NCBI GenBank assembly: GCA_945873675.1 | Contig: CAMCEP010000003.1 | Location: 1-34,310, forward strand | DNA from: Asaia bogorensis | Lineage (GTDB): Bacteria > Pseudomonadota > Alphaproteobacteria > Acetobacterales > Acetobacteraceae | Length of the DNA stretch: 34,310 nucleotides | Direction of reading: 5' to 3' | Shown: positions 27,125 to 34,310 of the stretch, piece by piece | Numbering within the stretch: the first letter of the stretch is position 1 | How the letters are laid out: every line of letters starts with the position of its first letter | Notes under the pieces: generated by a model | Database searches by the model: none | The model's input: the letters and a program-made list of their open reading frames with translations, nothing else | Told to the model about the DNA's origin: nothing | Program-made: the position numbers and the translations under genes

Positions 27125-29989
27125 ATGCCACGGAGCATCGCCTTTCCTTTCTTGGACATTGACCCCCGCATGTTCGAACCCAGGGTTCGCGCCATTCTTG
27201 GCCCGACCAATACCGGCAAGACCCACCTCGCGATTGAGCGTATGCTCGCCCATGCCTCGGGCAGTATCGGCTTTCCGCTGCGGCTGCTGGCGCGTGAAAA
27301 TTATGATCGCATGGTGGCGATGAAGGGTGAGCGCTTCGTCGCCCTGATCACCGGTGAGGAAAAGATTGTCCCGCCCGAGGCGAAGTATTTCGCCTGCACG
27401 GTGGAAGCCATGCCGCTGGATCGGCCGGTGGAATTCCTCGCGGTGGATGAAATCCAGCTTTGCGCGGACCCGGATCGCGGGCATGTCTTTACCGATCGGC
27501 TGCTCAATGCGCGCGGCATGGTAGAAACCATGTTCCTGGGTGCGGAGACCATCGCACCCTTGCTCCGCCGCCTGATCCCGCGCGCGGAAATCGAAACCCG
27601 CGCACGCTTGTCACAACTGACTTATGCCGGCCCTGCCAAGTTGTCCCGCCTGCCGACGCGTTCCGCCATTGTCGCTTTCAGCGCGCAGGAAGTCTACGCC
27701 ATTGCGGAAGCCGTGCGCCGCCGGCGTGGCGGTTGCGCGGTGGTCATGGGAAGGCTTTCGCCGCGCACCCGCAATGCGCAGGTCGCACTCTATCAAAACC
27801 GGGAAGTGGATTTCCTGGTCGCGACAGATGCGATTGGCATGGGCCTCAATATGGATGTGGACCATGTGGCGCTCGCCGCGCTCAACAAGTTTGATGGCCA
27901 TCAGCCGCGCGCGCTCACCGCACAGGAAATCGCGCAAATCGCCGGTCGCGCCGGGCGTGGCATGCGCGATGGCACTTTCGGCACCACGGCGGAAGCGCCG
28001 ACACTGGATGATGACATCATCACCCAGATCGAAACCCATGCCTTTGAACCGCTGAAGACACTTGCCTGGCGGAATTCCGATCTGGATTTTTCTTCGGTCG
28101 AGACTTTGCTTGATACGCTTGGCGCGTCGGCGCCGCTGCCGGGCCTTGCCAAGGGCCATGATGCGGTGGACCACATCACGCTTTCCATGCTGGTGCGGGA
28201 AGAAGAAATTCGCGGCCTGGCCGATACGGCTTCGCGCGTGCGCTTGCTGTGGGAAGCCTGCCAGGTGCCGGATTTCCGTAAGCTCGCGGATGATAGCCAT
28301 ACGCGCCTTTGCGCGCGCATCTTCACGCATTTGGCGCGTGAGGGGCGGCTACCGCGCGATTGGGTAGCGTCATCGCTCGCGCAGCTTGGCATGGCGGAAG
28401 GTGATCTTGATACGCTGATGGCGCGGCTTTCGGCCATTCGCGTCTGGTCCTATGTCGCGGCGCGCGCCGATTGGCTGGATAATGCGGCAGAATTGCAGGC
28501 CGATGCGCGGCGCGTGGAAGACATGGTCTCCGACGCTTTGCATGAAAGCCTCACCGCGCGCTTTGTGGACCGCCGCGCAGCGCATCTGATCCGTGCGCTT
28601 GATGAAAGCGATGAGGAATTGCTCTCCGCCGTCACCCGCCGCGGCGAAGTGGTGGTGGAAGGCCATCCGGTCGGCCATGTGAAGGGCTTTCTGTTCGAAC
28701 CCGATGCGGCAGCGGTGAAGGAAGAAGAACGCCGTGTGGTGCTGCGTGCCGCACGCCGCGCGCTGGGGGCGGAAATCCCGCGCCGTGTGACCATGCTGGA
28801 AACCGCCAAGGATGAGGCATTCGCGCTGACGCCGCAGCATGCCGTAACCTGGGCCTATTCCCACGCGCCGAATATGCCAGCCGGGCTCGGTGATATCGCG
28901 GAAGTGGCGAAGCTCAAGCATGGTTCTGAACCGGGCAAGCCGCTGATTGAAGTGCTGCCCTCGGAATTTTTGGATGGCGCGCAACGCGAACGTATTCGCG
29001 CGCGGTTGGCGACTTGGATCGAAGCTTTGGTGAAGCGAGATCTGGGTGCGATTTTCACCGCCGAAGAAAAGGCCGCCGAGGATAATACCCTGCGCGGCCC
29101 GGCCTTTCGCCTGCGGGAAGAATTGGGCCTGGCCATGGGCGCCACGGATAGTGAAATCCGCCCCGATCTCCGCCAAAAGCTGAAAGGCATTGGCATTCGC
29201 GCCGGGCGCTATGCGCTTTACGTGCCGGAAGCACTGAAACCGCGCGCCATGGCTTTGCGTGCGCAGCTTTGGTCTCTGCTGCGCGGCATTGAAACGCCGA
29301 AGCTGCCCTCGGGCGGTTTGATCGCGGTGGCGCCGCCCGCCGATTGGCCGCGCGGCTTTGCCGAGACCATGGGTTGGCTGCCGGCCGGCCCCGTGCTGCT
29401 GCGCCTTGATGTAGCGGAACGCATCGCCGGCGAATTGGGGCACCTGACGCGCAAATCCCCCGCCCTACTACCGGGCGATCTGGCCAGCCGCTTGGGGATC
29501 AAGGGCGAAAACCTTGGCCCGGTGCTAGATGCCATGGGCTTCCGGCTGATCCCGGCGGAAACCCTTGATGAGAAAAACTTCGGCCCCGCCGCGCCCGCGC
29601 GCATCGGCCAGCAGCGCGCGCCGCGTTTTGAGCCGCGGCAGCATCAGCGCCAAGAGCAAGGCCCGCGCCGCGATGACCGGCGCCCGGATCGCCGCGGTCA
29701 GCGACCAGATCAGCGCCGCCAGGAAGGCGCGCCGACTGAAGGGGCGGCGCCCGACCAGACCGCCCCAGAACAGCAGCGCCCGGAACGCCGGCCAGATCAA
29801 CGCCCAGATCGCCGCCCAAAGCCCGATGGCAGCGGGCAGCAGCAGCGCCAGCATTACGGCCAGAAGAGCGGCAATGACCGCCCACGCGGCCCCCGGCCGC
29901 CGCGGGAAGATCGCGTAGCGCTGCCCCCCATGCCGCGCCCCGATAGCCCCTTTGCGGTGCTCGCCGCCTTGAAGCTCAAGAAGGATTGA
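27125..29989 (+). CDS. SUV3-like superfamily 2 RNA/DNA helicase with Arg/Gln/Pro-rich C-terminal tail
   Basis: Walker A GPTNTGKTHLAIERM, EEKIVPPEA, DEIQLCADPDRGHVFTDRLL, LVATDAIGMGLNMDVDHV, QIAGRAGRG; SUV3 C-terminal region; low-complexity tail. Confidence 0.94.
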   Translation: MPRSIAFPFLDIDPRMFEPRVRAILGPTNTGKTHLAIERMLAHASGSIGFPLRLLARENYDRMVAMKGERFVALITGEEKIVPPEAKYFACTVEAMPLDRPVEFLAVDEIQLCADPDRGHVFTDRLLNARGMVETMFLGAETIAPLLRRLIPRAEIETRARLSQLTYAGPAKLSRLPTRSAIVAFSAQEVYAIAEAVRRRRGGCAVVMGRLSPRTRNAQVALYQNREVDFLVATDAIGMGLNMDVDHVALAALNKFDGHQPRALTAQEIAQIAGRAGRGMRDGTFGTTAEAPTLDDDIITQIETHAFEPLKTLAWRNSDLDFSSVETLLDTLGASAPLPGLAKGHDAVDHITLSMLVREEEIRGLADTASRVRLLWEACQVPDFRKLADDSHTRLCARIFTHLAREGRLPRDWVASSLAQLGMAEGDLDTLMARLSAIRVWSYVAARADWLDNAAELQADARRVEDMVSDALHESLTARFVDRRAAHLIRALDESDEELLSAVTRRGEVVVEGHPVGHVKGFLFEPDAAAVKEEERRVVLRAARRALGAEIPRRVTMLETAKDEAFALTPQHAVTWAYSHAPNMPAGLGDIAEVAKLKHGSEPGKPLIEVLPSEFLDGAQRERIRARLATWIEALVKRDLGAIFTAEEKAAEDNTLRGPAFRLREELGLAMGATDSEIRPDLRQKLKGIGIRAGRYALYVPEALKPRAMALRAQLWSLLRGIETPKLPSGGLIAVAPPADWPRGFAETMGWLPAGPVLLRLDVAERIAGELGHLTRKSPALLPGDLASRLGIKGENLGPVLDAMGFRLIPAETLDEKNFGPAAPARIGQQRAPRFEPRQHQRQEQGPRRDDRRPDRRGQRPDQRRQEGAPTEGAAPDQTAPEQQRPERRPDQRPDRRPKPDGSGQQQRQHYGQKSGNDRPRGPRPPREDRVALPPMPRPDSPFAVLAALKLKKD

Positions 29990-29999
29990 GCGGGGGGCG

Positions 30000-30290
30000 G
30001 TGGCGGCAGAGGCGGAAGGGCGGGATTATCAGCGGCTGGATGCCTGGCTTTGGTGCGCGCGTTTTCGCAAGACCAGGGCAGAATGCGCGCGGCAGGTGGA
30101 AAAGGGCGTGGTGCGGATCAATCGCCTGCCGACCGACAAGCCCCATGCCAAGCTGCGGCCAGGTGATGTGCTGACGCTTGCAACCGGGCAAGGCGCTTCG
30201 GGGCAGATCATCCTATGGCGCGTGCTGACCTTGGCCGAACGGCGTGGTCCGGCGGCCGAGGCGCGGTTGCTCTATGAGGTCCTCACCTGA
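30000..30290 (+). CDS. S4-domain RNA-binding protein (HslR/Hsp15-like)
   Basis: YQRLDAWLWCARFRKTRAECARQVEKGVVRINRLPTDKPHAKLRPGDVLTL S4 domain; GTG start at 30000. Confidence 0.9.
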   Translation: MAAEAEGRDYQRLDAWLWCARFRKTRAECARQVEKGVVRINRLPTDKPHAKLRPGDVLTLATGQGASGQIILWRVLTLAERRGPAAEARLLYEVLT

Positions 30291-30388
30291 ATCTTGACAG
30301 CCATGCGTCAAGCCACCTTGTCTAAAACCTCTGACGCGGTCATTTTGGGCGCGGTTTTGGATAGGCTTAACCCCGGGGAATCGCGCCA

Positions 30389-30721
30389 GTGACCTATGTC
30401 GTCACCGAAAATTGCATCAACTGCAAATACATGGATTGTGTGGAAGTCTGTCCGGTGGACTGCTTCTATGTTGGCGAAAACATGCTGGTGATCCACCCGG
30501 ATGAATGCATTGATTGCGGCGTCTGCGAACCGGAATGCCCCGCTGAGGCGATCCTGCCCGATAGCGACGACAAGGCGACCCCCTGGGTAGAACTCAACCG
30601 GGATTACGCCCAGCAATGGCCCAATATCACCCGCAAGGGCGATGCACCGGCGGATGCCGATGATTGGAAGGACAAGCCGGGCAAGCAGGCACTGCTCAGC
30701 CCCAATCCCGGCAAGCCCTGA
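30389..30721 (+). CDS. fdxA: Ferredoxin FdxA (7Fe-type, two Fe-S clusters)
   Basis: [58 protein letters not shown] start. Confidence 0.96.
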   Translation: MTYVVTENCINCKYMDCVEVCPVDCFYVGENMLVIHPDECIDCGVCEPECPAEAILPDSDDKATPWVELNRDYAQQWPNITRKGDAPADADDWKDKPGKQALLSPNPGKP

Positions 30722-30937
30722 GGGCGTTCCGTCAAGAAGGCCACGAATATCTGACCGGATTGGTCATGAATTCTGCCGGCATTGGCTGCTTGGCGGGTGA
30801 CCAGGGGCGTTTTTTGTGTTAAACTGGCGTTTCTTCATTCCAGCAACTGGTCTGACCTAGATGTCTGGCTGGGATGGTGTTTTGCATTCTCAACCGGATC
30901 GCGCTGATCCGGGTTCTGCGTTGGGAGTCCCGTTTTC

Positions 30938-32464
30938 ATGACACGCAAGCCAGTGTCCAAGGCGTCTGCCAAAAGCCGCGCCAAGCCAGCCCGACCCGCG
31001 GCAAAGAAGCCCGCCAGCAAAGCGAAGCCGGCCGCAAAGAAATCCTCCGCCAAGGCAAAGGCGACCACGAAGCCCAACAAGAAGGTGGCGCCAAAAACTG
31101 TGAAGAAGCCCGTGACCAAAGCGTCAGCTAAGCCAGCGGCCAAGCCAAGCGCGAAACCAGCAGCCAAGCCGACGAACAAGCCAGCAAGCAAGGCGTCAAG
31201 CAAGCCAGCCAGCAAGCCTATGGCCAAAGCCGCGCCGAAACCTGCACCCAAGCCCGCCGCGTCCGCCAAGGCGAAGTCTTTAGCCAAACCTGCGGGCAAG
31301 TCCGCACCTAAGCCGGTAGCGCAGGTAGCCGCCCAACCCGCCGCCAAGGCGAAAGCCGCTCCGATAACGGCCAATCAGGCTGCTCAGCCGCCCAGCACCA
31401 AGCCACCTGTGCGCGCCAAGGCCGAAGCGCCCGCCGCGACGCCCGTGGCGCCAGTAACCGAGGCACCCGCCAAAACCTCCGCGCCGCCAAAGCCCGCGAA
31501 ACCCGCGGCGGCGGAAGCTATGGCCGCGCCCCCAAAGCCCGCATCCAAGCCCAAAGCCAAAGCTCCACCTGCGGCCCAATCAGCCTCCCCCGCACCATCG
31601 GCGGAAGCAAATCCTGAAGCCGCGCCAGTTAAGGCAGAGCTTCAAGAAGCCCCAAGCCCTGCGCCGGTGCCGCCAGAAACAACGCCTCGGCTCTTAGTGC
31701 CGCAGGCGCCGGCGGTTGCCATGGTAACCCCGCCCTCCCCGGCACCAGCACCGCGCCCGGCGCCGCCGCCCAGTATCTCGCCGCTATCTCCGCCGCCACC
31801 CACCATGCGCCCGAATGTCCAGATGGGGATGCGCCCGCCTGGCGGAGGTCCGCCTCGTCCTGGAATGCCGATGTCATCTTCTTCGCCAAAACCGCCCCCT
31901 GCCCCGAAACAGGAATTCAAGGCGGGCGATTATGTCGTCTACCCAACCCATGGCGTCGGGATGGTCCAGGGCATCCGCTCCCTTGAGGCTGCTGGGTTTC
32001 CTCTCCAGGTCATTGAAGTGACCTTTGAAGAAAACCGCATGAAGCTGAGCGTGCCGGTGAACAAGGCATCATCCTCAGGCCTACGCAAGCTTTGCACCAC
32101 GGAAAGCTTTCAGCCGGCCATGGAAACCCTAAAGGGCCGCGCGCGCATCAAGCGCACCATGTGGTCCCGCCGAGCACAGGAATATGAGGCAAAGATCAAT
32201 TCGGGCGATCCGGTGCAAATCGCCGAAGTGGTCCGGGACCTGTTCCGCAATGCGGGCCAGCCCGATCAATCCTTCAGCGAACGCCAGATCTACGAATTGG
32301 CACTAGATCGCTTGGCTGCCGAAGCCGCAGCGATTGACCGTTGTGACAAGACAACAGCAATCGAAAAGCTGATGGTGGTGCTGCGTTCCGGCGCCGCGGG
32401 GTCACGCGAATCCGCATCGAAGGAAGCAGCCGCGCCTGCCGCTGAAGCGCAATTGCCTGAGTAG
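30938..32464 (+). CDS. CarD family transcriptional regulator with long Lys/Ala/Pro-rich N-terminal extension
   Basis: C-terminal part QEFKAGDYVVYPTHGVGMVQGIRSLEAAGFPLQVIEVTFEENRMKLSVPVNKASSSGLRKL... is the CarD domain, beginning near residue 325 (about 31910). The preceding ~324 aa are AK/KP/PA-rich and histone H1-like. Confidence 0.93.
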   Translation: MTRKPVSKASAKSRAKPARPAAKKPASKAKPAAKKSSAKAKATTKPNKKVAPKTVKKPVTKASAKPAAKPSAKPAAKPTNKPASKASSKPASKPMAKAAPKPAPKPAASAKAKSLAKPAGKSAPKPVAQVAAQPAAKAKAAPITANQAAQPPSTKPPVRAKAEAPAATPVAPVTEAPAKTSAPPKPAKPAAAEAMAAPPKPASKPKAKAPPAAQSASPAPSAEANPEAAPVKAELQEAPSPAPVPPETTPRLLVPQAPAVAMVTPPSPAPAPRPAPPPSISPLSPPPPTMRPNVQMGMRPPGGGPPRPGMPMSSSSPKPPPAPKQEFKAGDYVVYPTHGVGMVQGIRSLEAAGFPLQVIEVTFEENRMKLSVPVNKASSSGLRKLCTTESFQPAMETLKGRARIKRTMWSRRAQEYEAKINSGDPVQIAEVVRDLFRNAGQPDQSFSERQIYELALDRLAAEAAAIDRCDKTTAIEKLMVVLRSGAAGSRESASKEAAAPAAEAQLPE

Positions 32465-32492
32465 TAAGGCACCGCTTCTGCAGGGCACCAGT

Positions 32493-32522
32493 ATTCGATT
32501 TGATGAAATCATCAAATCGAAT
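32493..32522. repeat. Perfect 14-bp inverted repeat with 2-bp centre
   Basis: ATTCGATTTGATGA-AA-TCATCAAATCGAAT, 29 bp after the carD-like stop. Confidence 0.85.
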
Positions 32523-32884
32523 TCTCTGCTCTGGAATACACCGACTTTGGTGGGCCGATTACTGCTGCTGCCCGAAACCGACAGCAGCGAAGGGACCGCC
32601 AGGAGCATGGCTCAGAAAAAACGAATCACCGGGCGGTTCACTGAACCTGATCGGGCAGACACGGCGTCGCGATGACATAACTTGCGGGGGAACATCAATC
32701 CGCGTCGCATCTGCTGACGCTGTCTGCCCGAAGCCTTTACCGGATCGCATTTTCTAAAGAGCGAAGAAATTCAAATCCTCCAGGCAAGGCGCGAAGGCGC
32801 GCACAACGCTGCAGGAGAATGACCTGATTACAGAATAAACCCACTGATGAAGCGCCGAGCACCCAAGATGCGGCATTTCCTAGA

Positions 32885-32921
32885 CACAAAAAAACCCGAC
32901 TGACGGGTAGCCAGCGGGTTT
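32885..32921 (-). terminator. Rho-independent terminator for the small lipoprotein gene
   Basis: On the minus strand: AAACCCG-CTGGCTACCCGTCAGT-CGGGTTTTTTT, a stem followed by a T run, about 85 bp downstream of the stop at 33005. Confidence 0.75.
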
Positions 32922-33004
32922 AAATTTTAGTTGCCTCTTAAAAAAGAAGCAAAACTAAAACATCCGGGGCGACACTAAGGGCCGCCACCGGACGGATAGG
33001 CTAA

Positions 33005-33175
33005 TTAGCCGCGCGCCCGAGGTGCCGGAGCGGGGGCAGGTGCCGGAGCCGGAGCCGGGGCCGGAGCAGGCTCCTGAGCGCAGGCGGCGAGCAGCGCGGC
33101 CGGTGCCAGGATCGCCAAGGCCGCAGCCTTGCGGATCAGGGCTTTGCGGGTCATTTCTTTGGTTTCAGCGGTCAT
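33005..33175 (-). CDS. Small Pro-Ala-repeat lipoprotein
   Basis: MTAETKEMTRKALIRKAAALAILAPAALLAACAQEPAPAPAPAPAPAPAPAPRARG: signal peptide with lipobox LAAC and a (PA)n mature chain. ORF opens at 33226; ATG 33175 is preferred. Confidence 0.7.
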   Translation of the reverse strand: MTAETKEMTRKALIRKAAALAILAPAALLAACAQEPAPAPAPAPAPAPAPAPRARG

Positions 33176-33288
33176 TTTATACATCCAGATGGCTAGAGTC
33201 ATGGAAACAGTGTAGATAAAAGGCAATTATGCTGGAATTGTCAAACCCTTTTATTGCGCAAAAAAGCGATTTGTCAGGAGTTGATTGC

Positions 33289-34310
33289 GTGCAACGGCCC
33301 TGGAATAGGCACAAATCAGACCCCGGCGGGCGGGCAGACCATCCGCCGGCTCAGCTTTCTAGGCGCACCTGCCTTGTGCATGGCACTTTTGGTCTAGCCG
33401 CTACGCTGGCGCTTTTGGGCTGTGCGACGCCGGAAAGCGAATCGCCGGAACCCATCGCGCTCCAGTCTGACGAAGACACAGGGAACGCGGCGGAGGCCCC
33501 CACCCAGCTCGTTGCTGGGGAGCCTTTGGATGGCCCTCTACTGCGCCGCTTCTACGCGCGTCGCGATTTTGAACCTGTCTGGACCACGCGTGAAGCCCAG
33601 GCAAAGGCGCTCAAGGCTGCCGTACTGCGCGCCCAAGGTCACGGCCTGGACCCCGATTTGTTCTACGCAAGCCTGCTCAGGCGCATCGACACCTTCCCAC
33701 CCGATCGGCGCGAATTGCTGCTTACACATGCCGTTCTCACCTATGCAGAGGCACTCGCCTTCGGCGCTTTGCCCCCGGGTCAGCGTAAGAATATTGAAGC
33801 GCTTTTGCCAGAACCCGTAGATGTGACGGAAGTGCTCGACGCGGCGCTAGATGGCCCAGACCCGGTGGCAGCCATTGAAGCGCTGGCGCCACAAAGCCCG
33901 ACCTACATGGCGCTGCGTCAGGCCCTGCAGCAGCATCAGCAGGCCAACCGGCCGAGTAGGGCGCAAGCGAACCGTCAGCGCCTGATTGAGGCGAATCTTG
34001 AACGCCAACGCTGGCTGCCACGAGACCTGCCAGCGGATCGTGTCTGGGTGAATGTGCCCGATCAGCAACTCGTGCTCTACCGCGATGACCGTCCTGTTTT
34101 CGTCACGCGCGTAGTGGTGGGCGAAGCGACGGAGCGCAAGCAAAGCCCCGAATTCAATACCAGGATCGAATCCGCATTGTTCAACCCACCTTGGATCATT
34201 CCGCACGATATTGTCGAAGCGGATATCAGGCCAATGCTGCAGCGCGATCCGCTTTATTTGGTGCGCAACAAAATAGTCCTATTGCCGAATGGTGACGCAG
34301 AGCAGGCGCC
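33289..34310 (+). CDS. L,D-transpeptidase (YkuD/YcbB-like), putative lipoprotein, partial at right edge
   Basis: Frame from GTG 33289 (AGGAG at 33276-33280): MQRPWNRHKSD...SRRTCLVHGTFGLAATLALLGCATPESE (lipobox LLGC), then DGPLLRRFYARRDFEPVWTTREAQ, IEANLERQRWLPRDLPADRVWVNVPDQQLVLYRDDRPVFVTRVVVGEATERKQSPEFNTRIESALFNPPWIIPHDI. Open to the window end, hence absent from the ORF track. Confidence 0.9.
   Translation, partial: MQRPWNRHKSDPGGRADHPPAQLSRRTCLVHGTFGLAATLALLGCATPESESPEPIALQSDEDTGNAAEAPTQLVAGEPLDGPLLRRFYARRDFEPVWTTREAQAKALKAAVLRAQGHGLDPDLFYASLLRRIDTFPPDRRELLLTHAVLTYAEALAFGALPPGQRKNIEALLPEPVDVTEVLDAALDGPDPVAAIEALAPQSPTYMALRQALQQHQQANRPSRAQANRQRLIEANLERQRWLPRDLPADRVWVNVPDQQLVLYRDDRPVFVTRVVVGEATERKQSPEFNTRIESALFNPPWIIPHDIVEADIRPMLQRDPLYLVRNKIVLLPNGDAEQA

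Noticed and set aside
28370-29443. 357-aa minus-strand ORF antisense to the SUV3-like helicase
   Set aside because: Composition-driven shadow ORF (His/Arg/Gln-rich); helicase coding is clear on the plus strand.
30294-30330. CTTGAC...GTCAAG dyad and TTGACA-like -35 upstream of fdxA
   Set aside because: Only 6-bp arms and no convincing -10 at proper spacing; not reported as a promoter.
30835-31374. 179-aa minus-strand Gly/Ala/Leu-rich ORF that looks like a membrane protein
   Set aside because: Antisense artefact of the AK/KP-rich CarD extension (reverse-frame reading gives A/G/L/F).
31000-31800. Possible CRISPR or tandem DNA repeat
   Set aside because: Repeats are short, irregular codon-level repetition inside a coding frame, with no constant repeat/spacer structure.
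1-34310. tRNA/rRNA genes or a complete mobile element
   Set aside because: No tRNA-like cloverleaf or rRNA sequence recognised by eye; only fragmentary IS remnants are present.

Overview
GC-rich alphaproteobacterial chromosome segment, probably Acetobacteraceae/Rhodospirillales-like judging from gene content and style only. Left to right: (i) a minus-strand, translationally coupled locus of a type I sulfatase, a neuromedin-U-like outer-membrane protein that looks internally deleted, and an 8-CXXCH multiheme cytochrome with HEAT/TPR tail; (ii) a DUF2252 protein and a multipass membrane protein of unknown function; (iii) a DcaP-like porin that appears 3'-truncated; (iv) a roughly 14.5 kb catabolic cluster with three Bug/TTT solute-binding proteins, two SBP_bac_5 solute-binding proteins, an SMP-30 lactonase, HyuA/HyuB, an amidohydrolase and an amidase, but no translocator subunits or regulator. 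It is flanked by two degenerate same-strand remnants of an IS3-type transposase: the orfA 5' part on the right and the orfB 3' end on the left; (v) an MFS transporter, then a housekeeping block of SUV3-like helicase, S4/HslR-like protein, FdxA ferredoxin and a CarD regulator with a ~324-aa Lys/Ala/Pro-rich N-terminal extension; (vi) a tiny Pro-Ala lipoprotein with a clear terminator, divergent from a YkuD-type L,D-transpeptidase running off the right edge. Most interesting: the IS-flanked orphan-receptor cluster, the in-frame-deleted coupled gene in the sulfatase/cytochrome operon, and the extended CarD. All family calls are by recognition of motifs and sequence style, with no database search.
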